Positions 32,206 through 38,907 of a DNA stretch of 38,907 nucleotides are shown here, piece by piece; position 1 is the stretch's first letter; the number at the start of each line of letters is the position of its first letter. Origin of the DNA: JAJFTV01 sp964426355 (GTDB lineage Bacteria; Chloroflexota; Anaerolineae; Anaerolineales; Anaerolineaceae). A program made the translations under genes and the position numbers. The stretch lies in assembly GCA_964426355.1 (NCBI GenBank), contig CAYRRA010000013.1, forward strand, positions 1 to 38,907. The letters are read 5' to 3'. A model generated the notes under the pieces. The model was not told where the DNA came from and ran no database searches. It worked only from the letters and a program-made list of their open reading frames with translations.

Positions 32206-33570
32206 TTAACGTTTCAAATTTACCAGTTCCTGAAGCATCTCGTCAGAAGTGTTGATGATCCGCGATGAAGCCTGAAAACCACGTTGTGCAAGGATCATGC
32301 CGGTAAATTCACGGGACATATCCACATTGGATCCCTCGACATAACCAGAAGCAATCGTTCCACGATCACCCGATCCGGCAGGACCAACTCTCGGTAAACC
32401 TGAATTCAAACCCACCGTGTAAGTGTTGTTTCCATTCCGTAAAAGTCCGGATGGGTTGTTGAAAGTAGCCAAACCGATTTGCCCGATGGCTCGTTGCGCA
32501 CCATTCGAATAGACGCCATAAATCACGCCATCGATATCGGAGATCACAAACCCGCTCAAGCCACCGCCTGCAAGACCATCCTGGCTGCTTGCGGCTGCCG
32601 TATAGCTGGCAGAGAGCATTGTCATTCCCGACAGGTCAACCGTAATATCACGTGGTGTAGTTCCATCAGACCCGGGCACATTTTCCAAAACAACGCGTTG
32701 AGAAAGGAAAGCTATCTGACCGAATTCGTTGAATGTCAAGTTATCCAACAACCCTGGGGGATTTTCGCCAGTCTGAACCTGCAAAATTGGGTAAGCGGCA
32801 TCAAAGGCAGCTTTGTTATAAAGTGGGATAGCAGGATCTGGTGCACCAGGTGGATTAATCCAGTGTACTTCCCATTCCAACGGTGTGCCTTCTGCTTCAG
32901 GTGTACGAACAAACATTAAGGAGATTTCCTGTACCTGTCCCAACGAATCATAGGCACTGAATGTAATGGTGTAGTTACCAAGATTGACTTCACCAGCAAG
33001 CGGAGGGTTGTTCGGTGGAATACGGTTTGCCTGGGCATCCAGGTTTCCGACCACCGTTACATTGTTAGTTTGAAGAGCAACGGAAGAATCCACGGGAATG
33101 CGGATGGAGGTCAATGCGCCACCGGTTTCAATCAATCCAGTTGCGCTATCAGCCTGCCAGCCTTGAATGCGAAAACCGGTAGAAGCGTTGACCAGGTACC
33201 CTTGTGAGTCCATTTCAAGATTTCCATCACGTGAGTACACATTTGGACCGCCAGCATCATAGACATAAAAACCGTCTCCCTGAATCGCCAGGTCAAGCTG
33301 CCTGCCAGTGCTTTGAAGTGCACCCTGGGTGAAAACTTGCGAAACCGTGCCCATCACCGAACCTAAGCCAATCTGGATCGGGTTTACACCACCAGTGTTA
33401 TCTGAAGGCGCTGAACCCGTCCGCAAAGTTTGAGCAAATTGGTCAGTGAAACTGATATAACTGGATTTATAGCCAGTGGTATTAACGTTTGCCAGGTTAT
33501 CTGCCACCACATCCATATACTGTTGGTGGGCAAACAAGGCATTAATCGCTGTAAACATTGAACGTATCAT
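32206..33570 (-). CDS. flgE: flagellar hook protein FlgE
   Basis: A 454-residue axial protein of the FlgE/F/G family. The N-terminal rod-type motif (ANLANVNTTGYKSS in residues 26-40) and the C-terminal SNVDMSREFTGMILAQRGFQASSRI stretch form the D0 coiled-coil zone that holds hook subunits together. The central D1/D2 part holds FlgE-style beta domains. At 454 residues it is longer than FlgG (about 260) and FlgF, so it is the hook. The ATG has CAGGAG upstream. It is exported by the flagellar type III apparatus and needs FlgD (34016-34447) for assembly. Confidence 0.93.
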   Translation of the reverse strand: MIRSMFTAINALFAHQQYMDVVADNLANVNTTGYKSSYISFTDQFAQTLRTGSAPSDNTGGVNPIQIGLGSVMGTVSQVFTQGALQSTGRQLDLAIQGDGFYVYDAGGPNVYSRDGNLEMDSQGYLVNASTGFRIQGWQADSATGLIETGGALTSIRIPVDSSVALQTNNVTVVGNLDAQANRIPPNNPPLAGEVNLGNYTITFSAYDSLGQVQEISLMFVRTPEAEGTPLEWEVHWINPPGAPDPAIPLYNKAAFDAAYPILQVQTGENPPGLLDNLTFNEFGQIAFLSQRVVLENVPGSDGTTPRDITVDLSGMTMLSASYTAAASSQDGLAGGGLSGFVISDIDGVIYGVYSNGAQRAIGQIGLATFNNPSGLLRNGNNTYTVGLNSGLPRVGPAGSGDRGTIASGYVEGSNVDMSREFTGMILAQRGFQASSRIINTSDEMLQELVNLKR

Positions 33571-33632
33571 TTTTTTACTCCTGTTTATTCAGGCTTCCTC
33601 GGAGAGGGCCAGCCTGTAGAATTTAAACCATT

Positions 33633-34016
33633 TTAGGCTGCGGTATCATCCGCAATAACAACCGAATCGATCTGCGTAAAAACGCTTTTCTTGCTATGAC
33701 TGACATCCATAGTCGTTACCACCATTCGTTTTTGTACATTGACGATGAACGCCAGGTCATCCATCAAGATCAAGGATTCTTTTCCACCATGTGCTTCCGC
33801 TTTATCTACGGCATTTGCCAGCCTGCTCATCTTCTCTGGATCCATATCGATGGATCGAACTTCGAGTCGTTTTTGAGCATGGTTGGAAAAGTTGACCCCG
33901 CTTGCCTGCTCAAGCATCTGCTTAAATTCAACATCACTCTGCTGTGCAGTTTGTACGCGTTTGGCTGCATTGAGATTCTGGTTTTGTACACCCTGAATCC
34001 TGAGCAACTCGTCCAT
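33633..34016 (-). CDS. flagellar operon protein (TIGR02530-type)
   Basis: A 127-residue protein of the TIGR02530-type family that sits between flgD and flgE in many bacteria. Its ending pattern AFIVNVQKRMVVTTMDVSH...VFTQIDSVVIAD is the conserved part. Its precise role is not known; a regulatory role in hook assembly has been suggested. The ATG overlaps the TAA of flgD by one base (TAATG). Confidence 0.85.
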   Translation of the reverse strand: MDELLRIQGVQNQNLNAAKRVQTAQQSDVEFKQMLEQASGVNFSNHAQKRLEVRSIDMDPEKMSRLANAVDKAEAHGGKESLILMDDLAFIVNVQKRMVVTTMDVSHSKKSVFTQIDSVVIADDTAA

Positions 34017-34447
34017 TAGAGGGTTCCTTCTTTGATGCTCAATACATCCTTGATTGAAATTGAGATATCATCAGAAATCAGATACACTTTGGAGTCAATC
34101 AGTGCGGTTTCTTTCACAACAATTTCCGCATACTTTCCTGCTTCATCCAGGTAGGAAATCGTTTTTCCAACCAGGTTAGCGCCAGAAGTGATTTGATTGG
34201 TGTATTTCAAGTCACCTATCGCTGAATTGAGTTTCACCAATTCACTGACGGTGTTCATTTGAGACATCTGAGACATCATCTGGCTTTCATCCATAGGCTC
34301 CAAAGGGTTTTGGTACTTCATTTGTGTCAACAGAAGCATCATGAAATCATCAGAAGAAAAATCTGTTTTTGTCTCGTTTTTTGATTTGTCTGATTTCGCA
34401 GCTTCAGCCAGAGACATTACTTTTGTTACATATCCTACATCTGCCAT
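34016..34447 (-). CDS. flgD: flagellar hook capping protein FlgD
   Basis: A 143-residue FlgD with the conserved N-terminal segment FMMLLLTQMKYQNPLEPMD and the following QMSQMNTVSELVKLNSAI. The protein caps the growing hook and lets FlgE polymerise. It is short compared with enteric FlgD (about 230) because the C-terminal immunoglobulin/tudor-like part is reduced; short FlgD versions are common in Gram-positive flagella. The TTG/ATG question does not arise, as the ATG at 34447 follows AGGAGGAAC closely. Confidence 0.92.
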   Translation of the reverse strand: MADVGYVTKVMSLAEAAKSDKSKNETKTDFSSDDFMMLLLTQMKYQNPLEPMDESQMMSQMSQMNTVSELVKLNSAIGDLKYTNQITSGANLVGKTISYLDEAGKYAEIVVKETALIDSKVYLISDDISISIKDVLSIKEGTL

Positions 34448-34456
34448 TTGTTCCTC

Positions 34457-35570
34457 CTATGCCATGTAATCTAAAGCAGTTTCAGAAATTTTGCGGCTGG
34501 ATACCCATTGGGTTTTTGGTTTCGGGTTCTCTTCGGGCATGTTGATCTGGAACCCTGCCGTAACATTCTCGGGTTTCCATTCCTGTTGAGAATTTTGTGC
34601 ATCTTGTTGATAATACCCAACAGACATTTCGCCAATCTGAACACCTGCAGAGCTGAGTTTTTCCTGCAATTGCGAAATACTTTTTTCCAACAACTCGCCA
34701 GTTGCAGACCGGTCTGCGGCAACAATGACCCTCAATCCTTCAGGTCCATTACTGATACGAATGTTTACCTTCCCCAGGTCGTCTGGATGTAAACTTAAGT
34801 TAATTACCTTCTGTCCGTTTTCAACCATCTCCCGAACCGTATGGACAACCTGAGTGACGACTTTTTCCGGCAAAGGCTGAACCGTCTGCCCAGTATCAGT
34901 AGTCTTCATTACCACCTCAACCGGCGCGGCAACCTGGTTACCCTGTGGAATACCGTTTTCCTGTTCTGCCAGGGTTGTATGTTGCACTTCGGTCTGAGGT
35001 ATGTCTTTCTTTACAACTGTATCAGTGTGGTTTACAGCCGTCCCCATCTCCGGGGTCTCTTTACTCTCATTGTTTGTTGCAACTGAGTTTGTGATAACAG
35101 CAGGGGTAGGATCGACCTCATTCGTCACGGGCATTGCTGGTTGATCTACAACCATCGCGGTTGTTTCAGCCATGGTTTTTTCAACCGCGNNNNNNNNNNG
35201 TCCCAGTCGGCTCAGAAGGATCAGCATTTTCCGTTTCGGTAGTTGTCATTGTTTGGATAGGCATTTCAGAAACCTCTGAAACGACACCTGCTTCTTCTAC
35301 CAGTCCGGCATCGACGGGAATCACTTTTTGCATTTCCGAGACTGCTACCAGCGCTGCCAGGGCTGCGCTTGCGCTGACGTCCTCTTGCTTTGCACTTTGA
35401 AGGTTTTGACCTGTTTTCTTTTTCTCTGTCGGAGCGCTTTCTTTATTGATTTTCTCCTTGAGAGAATCCTTAAACTGCACCCCTTCGTCTTTCACTTCAT
35501 TTTTTGTCGTTTTCCCGTTTACAGCGGGGGGTGCTGCCCGCGCCGGGCTTACGAATTCCATTACTTCCAT
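34457..35570 (-). CDS. fliK: flagellar hook-length control protein FliK, broken by an assembly gap
   Basis: One gene of about 370 codons interrupted by a ten-N scaffold gap (35190-35199). The N-terminal half (from ATG 35570) is low in order and rich in Ala, Val, Glu and Thr, as in FliK rulers. The C-terminal half has the Flg_hook core (INLSLHPDDLGKVNIRI, then RSATGELLEKSISQL). The two halves are in different frames across the ten-N placeholder. They come into one frame if the real gap length is a multiple of three. I therefore read a single intact gene with a mis-sized gap, not two genes. The protein controls hook length and triggers the export switch with FlhB/FlhX. Confidence 0.85.
35190..35199. 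other. assembly gap of ten N inside fliK
   Basis: Ten ambiguous bases stand in the coding sequence. An eight-base inverted repeat (CGCGGTTG at 35156-35163 and CAACCGCG at 35182-35189) abuts the gap, so a hairpin or a coding repeat at this spot could have stopped the assembler. The number ten is probably a placeholder. Confidence 0.95.
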
Positions 35571-35575
35571 ACCAT

Positions 35576-35986
35576 TTAGCCTCCTGTAGCAATAGATTTG
35601 AGTATGCCTAATTTTTTGCTAACGATCTTATTGAGTGCCTGATAACGGACGCCGGTTTCCGTAAGCTGGACTAACTCAAGATCGATATCAACATTATTCC
35701 CATCCGCTCTATCTGTACCCCCAGAACGGTTTGACACTTTATACAAATTCGTCGAATTATAATCACCTGGTTGTATATGCTTTTCCTGCGTAGTCACCAG
35801 CGCAATTCGATCAGCAGTTTTCAAAGCCCGCTTTAAAACACTCTCGAATTCGACATCCTGAGACTGATATCCTGGAGTATCTACATTCGCGATGTTTTGC
35901 CCGATCAAATTGCGCCGAAATGATAGACCGTCCAGAGCAATCTGGGCAGCTTTCAGTGAGGGGTCAAAAAAGAGAAAATCGTTCAT
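35576..35986 (-). CDS. flgB: flagellar basal-body rod protein FlgB
   Basis: A 136-residue FlgB: N-terminal NLIGQNIANVDTPGYQ and C-terminal NNVDIDLELVQLTETGVRYQ and LSKKLG-type end (IVSKKLGILKS). FlgB is the proximal rod subunit. The ATG has AGGAG upstream. In most operons flgB is followed by flgC and fliE. Here it lies between slt and fliK, and neither partner is next to it, so they must be elsewhere in the genome. Confidence 0.93.
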   Translation of the reverse strand: MNDFLFFDPSLKAAQIALDGLSFRRNLIGQNIANVDTPGYQSQDVEFESVLKRALKTADRIALVTTQEKHIQPGDYNSTNLYKVSNRSGGTDRADGNNVDIDLELVQLTETGVRYQALNKIVSKKLGILKSIATGG

Positions 35987-36000
35987 TGATCATTCTCCTT

Positions 36001-36513
36001 CTACTGAAGCAGGGATAAAACCCGCGAAACATAAGTTTGCGTCTCCTGGTAAGGAGGAATTCCGCCATACGTCGCCACTGCGCCTGGTCCGGCGTTGTAT
36101 GCGGCAAGCGCCAGAGAGACATTGCCGTTATAACTGTTCAGTAATTGTCGCAATAATCGAACCCCGCCATCTACATTTTGTTCTGGGTCAAAGGCATTCA
36201 CAACTCCCAGGCTCTGAGCAGTCGCTGGCATAAGCTGCATTAATCCCTGAGCACCTGCATAAGAAACCACATTGGGGTTATAGTTTGACTCAGTCTGGAT
36301 CACTGCATCAACCAGGTCAACATCAACACCGTATTGCTGTGAAATTCGTTGAATAAGGTCGCTGAAATCGCTATCCGTTATCTTCGAGCCATTTTCCTGT
36401 GTGGCTGTTTGAGTTTCAGGATCTACGGACTGCCCTCCGTATGCTTCCATAAACTTCACAAGCATCTGCCACATTGCCATTTGCATTTGCATGTTGACAA
36501 GTGAATCGATCAT
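36001..36513 (-). CDS. flagellar-linked lytic transglycosylase (SLT domain)
   Basis: A 170-residue murein transglycosylase. The catalytic Glu is E75 in VIQTESNYNP, followed by GLMQLMPATA and ALAAYNAGPGAV, the standard Slt core. It cuts glycan strands so that the rod can cross the wall, the task done by FlgJ or SltF elsewhere. No signal peptide is visible; such enzymes can leave by the flagellar export apparatus. The ATG overlaps the fliJ stop by four bases (ATGA), so the two are translationally coupled. Confidence 0.92.
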   Translation of the reverse strand: MIDSLVNMQMQMAMWQMLVKFMEAYGGQSVDPETQTATQENGSKITDSDFSDLIQRISQQYGVDVDLVDAVIQTESNYNPNVVSYAGAQGLMQLMPATAQSLGVVNAFDPEQNVDGGVRLLRQLLNSYNGNVSLALAAYNAGPGAVATYGGIPPYQETQTYVSRVLSLLQ

Positions 36514-36983
36514 CTAAATCTGCCTCCATTACTACCATTAAACGCATTCTGCCTGTGTGCCTGTGAAATATAAATGTCAGATAACGTTTCTTTTTCTTTT
36601 TTATCGGCTTTTTCTGTCCACTCAGCCATTTCTTTTTCTCGCAGTTTCTCAAAGACCGCCTCATCCTGTTTTGCAGCAATAATCTCTTGTTGCTTCAAAA
36701 GAATGGCTTCTTCTACAGCTCTTTTGGCTTGAATTTTTTGGTCAATTTTTTTCCGTAGATGGTCAATATTGGCGCGGATATGCGTAATCATTTTCATGTC
36801 CATCTCACCATCCTGAAAGACGATTAGCTCATCAATCATTTGGCTTTCTTGATTCCGCATTTGGGACAACGCTTCTTCGATTTCGCTTTTCTGGCGATTT
36901 AACAGACCCAGTTCCATTTCAAGCCTTTCAACGCGGTTATGGTGAAAATCCAGGACGGATTGCAGCGAAAATTTTGGCGACAT
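36510..36983 (-). CDS. fliJ: flagellar export chaperone FliJ
   Basis: A 157-residue, highly charged coiled-coil protein directly after fliI, as in other flagellar operons. It starts MSPKFSLQSVLDFHHNRVE, the FliJ-type N-terminus, and is nearly all helix (EMELGLLNRQKSEIEEAL...). FliJ sits in the centre of the FliI hexamer and passes chaperones. The ATG has AAGGAG 12 bases upstream. Similarity among FliJ proteins is weak, so the call leans on position, length and coiled-coil form. Confidence 0.85.
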   Translation of the reverse strand: MSPKFSLQSVLDFHHNRVERLEMELGLLNRQKSEIEEALSQMRNQESQMIDELIVFQDGEMDMKMITHIRANIDHLRKKIDQKIQAKRAVEEAILLKQQEIIAAKQDEAVFEKLREKEMAEWTEKADKKEKETLSDIYISQAHRQNAFNGSNGGRFR

Positions 36984-36999
36984 CTCGGTTTTCTCCTTT

Positions 37000-38310
37000 T
37001 TACTTCACCAAAGACATACTTTCTAATGTCTGTTCAAAGGGAACAAACTCCGTTCCCTGCAGCAACAGATTGCTGATCATCGGCATCGCTGCAATAGCCT
37101 GGTCGATATCCGGGTCAGAACCATTGACATAAGCCCCGATGTTGATCAGATCGCGTGCTTTTTCATACGTTGCCAGGTGTTTCCGTATCTTCCCAGCCAT
37201 CGCTTTATGGGAATCCGATACGATTGAGGGCATCACACGGCTTACGCTATCCAGCACATCAATGGCAGGATAGTGATTTCGGCTTGCCAGTGCCCTGCTG
37301 AGCATAATATGCCCATCAAGGATACTTCTGGCTGCATCGCTAATCGGCTCGTTGAAATCATCGCCTTCCACCAGCACCGTAAAATAAGCTGTGATCGATC
37401 CTTTCTTCCCGGTACCGGCGCGTTCCATCAATTTTGGCAGTGTAGCAAATACCGAAGGCGTATAACCCTTGCTGGCAGGTGGCTCTCCAATGGCAAGCCC
37501 GATCTCACGCTGCGCCATAGCAAACCGCGTAACCGAGTCCATCAAAAAAGTCACATCCAAACCCAGGTCACGGTAATATTCTGCAATTGTCATCGCAACC
37601 CATGCGGCTTTCATCCGCAATAATGCGGGCTTATCTGAGGTGGAGACAATGACCACAGAGCGCTTTAACCCTTCAGGTCCAAGGTCACGATCAATAAACT
37701 CACGCACCTCTCTACCTCGCTCCCCGATCAATGCAATCACGCTGACATCAGAGCTGATGCTCCTGGCTATCGCACCCATCAGTGTGCTTTTTCCAACACC
37801 ACTGCCGGCAAAAATACCCATTCTTTGCCCTTTGCCGCATGTCAGCAACGCATCAATTGTGCGAACACCTGTCACCAACGGTTCATGGATTGGGCTTCTT
37901 TCAAGCGGGTGGGGAGCCGAGTTATTGATCGGGCGGGTCATGGTGCTGTCCTGAAGCGGTCCCAAACCATCAATCGGTTCGCCTAAGCCATCCAATATCC
38001 TACCCATCAAATGTTTCCCAACAGGTGCCCGAAACACGCTCCCCAATGGATAGACTCTCGCGTCCGGTTGAATCCCTTCCATTTCACCTAACGGCATCAG
38101 GATGGTGCTTTGATTGCGAAAACCAACTACCTCAGCCTTCACAACATTGTTTCCGGCACGAATGTCACAAACTTCACCAATCTGGCAGTCCAAACCAATT
38201 GCTTCGACAGTTAACCCAATCACGTGCACGACCCGTCCAGAAACCTTGAGAGGGTCAAAAGCTTTTAGTGCTTTGTTATAACGGTCTAAGTCAATCGTCG
38301 GTGTATTCAC
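37000..38310 (-). CDS. fliI: flagellar type III export ATPase FliI
   Basis: A 436-residue hexameric ATPase related to the F1 beta subunit. Walker A is GSGVGKST (residues 169-176), and the Walker B region is VTFLMDSVTRFAMAQRE near 255. The FliI-type N-terminal segment (GRVVHVIGLTVEAIG) and PLGSVFRAPVGKHLMGRILDGLG before the P-loop are complete. It energises export of rod, hook and filament proteins with FliH and FliJ. The start overlaps the fliH stop by four bases. Confidence 0.97.
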   Translation of the reverse strand: MNTPTIDLDRYNKALKAFDPLKVSGRVVHVIGLTVEAIGLDCQIGEVCDIRAGNNVVKAEVVGFRNQSTILMPLGEMEGIQPDARVYPLGSVFRAPVGKHLMGRILDGLGEPIDGLGPLQDSTMTRPINNSAPHPLERSPIHEPLVTGVRTIDALLTCGKGQRMGIFAGSGVGKSTLMGAIARSISSDVSVIALIGERGREVREFIDRDLGPEGLKRSVVIVSTSDKPALLRMKAAWVAMTIAEYYRDLGLDVTFLMDSVTRFAMAQREIGLAIGEPPASKGYTPSVFATLPKLMERAGTGKKGSITAYFTVLVEGDDFNEPISDAARSILDGHIMLSRALASRNHYPAIDVLDSVSRVMPSIVSDSHKAMAGKIRKHLATYEKARDLINIGAYVNGSDPDIDQAIAAMPMISNLLLQGTEFVPFEQTLESMSLVK

Positions 38311-38907
38311 AATTCAATTTCCTCGCGGCTGGATAAAACCTGGCGAATTTCGCTCTGGATCAATTCGAGCTGCATCCCAATACGGCTGTCAACTGAGCCA
38401 AATTCACCTTCTATAAAGCAGCCACCCGGTTCAATATTTTGGCTGGAAACCAATTGAATTTTTTGACCATTTACATTCAATTCAGATTCTTGCCACAATG
38501 AAACCAGCTTTTCTTCATCCAATGGGTTCAGGTAAACCCGTAAATTTCCCAAGCGGCTGGATTCAGAGATTGCTCGTACAACCATCCGTTCGACCATTTC
38601 GGGTTCCAAGATAAAGCCTTCTCCGAATAATTTGCCCGCGATAATTTGAAGCAGTGAGATTAAACTTTCTTCAGAACGCTGAATGACGGTATCCCGCCAC
38701 TTCTTGGCTTCATCCAGAACATTCTGTGCACTTTGAAGAATCTCCACTGCTTCGCGCCTGGTTTGTTGTAATCCCTGTTCATAGGCTTCCTTACGGATTT
38801 GTTCAACCTGATCCAGTGCATTCTGCACCAGCAATGTCGCTTCCGATTCGGCTTTTTCCTTCATTTCCTCTGCTTTACGCTGAGCTTCGAGCGCTTGCGC
38901 CAGTTCT
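38307..38907 (-). CDS. fliH: flagellar assembly protein FliH (partial)
   Basis: The 3' 200 codons of a FliH-type stator protein; the open frame continues beyond the right edge, and an internal ATG at 38864 is probably not the start. The visible part begins in a charged coiled coil (AEEMKEKAESEATLLVQN) and ends with the V/F-ATPase E-subunit-like domain (LRVYLNPLDEEKL, then VSSQNIEPGGCFIEGEFGSVDSRIGMQ). FliH restrains FliI and links it to the export gate. The stop overlaps the fliI start. Confidence 0.9.
   Translation of the reverse strand, partial: ELAQALEAQRKAEEMKEKAESEATLLVQNALDQVEQIRKEAYEQGLQQTRREAVEILQSAQNVLDEAKKWRDTVIQRSEESLISLLQIIAGKLFGEGFILEPEMVERMVVRAISESSRLGNLRVYLNPLDEEKLVSLWQESELNVNGQKIQLVSSQNIEPGGCFIEGEFGSVDSRIGMQLELIQSEIRQVLSSREEIEL

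Noticed and set aside
34457..35570. Two separate genes across the N gap.
   Set aside because: The two halves give one FliK with ruler and Flg_hook parts; the frame change is explained by a placeholder gap length.
1..38907. Search by eye for tRNA genes, CRISPR arrays, insertion sequences and phage genes.
   Set aside because: No cloverleaf, spaced direct-repeat array, transposase or phage-type protein was found.

Overview
The window most likely comes from a bacterium of the phylum Chloroflexota, class Anaerolineae or close to it. This is inferred from gene content, not from a marker gene. The clues are a large AfsR/SARP-type regulator with a C-H-C-C cysteine/histidine cluster in its BTAD domain, a small protein with an SYLLRIW-type motif, a lipoprotein made of two-component-regulator propeller repeats, and flagellar genes with no P-ring or L-ring gene in view. 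No tRNA, rRNA, CRISPR array or transposase was seen. No stretch longer than about 300 bases lacks a gene; the longest is the 251-base divergent region 5116-5366. Base 35190-35199 is a run of ten N, so this is a scaffolded draft assembly.

Layout. (1) 1-1868: the first codons of a leftward gene, possibly hydrogenase maturation factor HypB, then a rightward pair, a SAM methyltransferase and an NAD-dependent epimerase, closed by a terminator. (2) 1948-9401: a leftward 1,055-residue SARP-type regulator. Divergent from it are a 77-residue protein, a propeller lipoprotein and two membrane-anchored proteins of unknown role, ending at a strong bidirectional terminator. (3) 9488-18391: a tightly packed leftward operon of nine genes. 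It opens with an IclR regulator. Next come a SucC-like CoA ligase fused to a two-cluster ferredoxin domain, a SucD-like subunit, a citryl-CoA-lyase-like protein, a degenerate HD-domain protein, aconitase-superfamily (LeuC/LeuD-type) subunits, an isocitrate/isopropylmalate-type dehydrogenase and an MmgE/PrpD protein. (4) 18505-21636: three tandem M42 metallopeptidases. (5) 21841-23787: a rightward DegT/DnrJ-type aminotransferase and an unknown protein with a nuclease-like motif. (6) 23784-38907: a long leftward flagellar and chemotaxis operon. In transcription order it reads fliH, fliI, fliJ, slt, flgB, fliK, flgD, a TIGR02530-type gene, flgE, a second FliK-like gene, flhX, cheA, cheC, cheD, cheY, cheB, cheR, cheX, cheX.

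How the genes work together. The nine-gene operon contains family members for every step that links a 2-oxoacid plus CO2 to an isocitrate-type acid, then a citrate-type acid, its CoA thioester, and finally acetyl-CoA plus a shorter 2-oxoacid. This is the logic of the 2-oxoglutarate-to-oxaloacetate arm of the reductive TCA cycle with a split citryl-CoA synthetase and citryl-CoA lyase. It could equally run in the oxidative direction with ATP recovered, or act on a citrate analogue. The IclR gene suggests control by a substrate. The ferredoxin fusion and the two genes without an obvious step (MmgE/PrpD and HD) make this the most interesting part of the window. The flagellar block supplies export ATPase, hook and hook-length genes together with a CheA-CheY system that has CheC, CheD and two CheX proteins but no CheZ in view.
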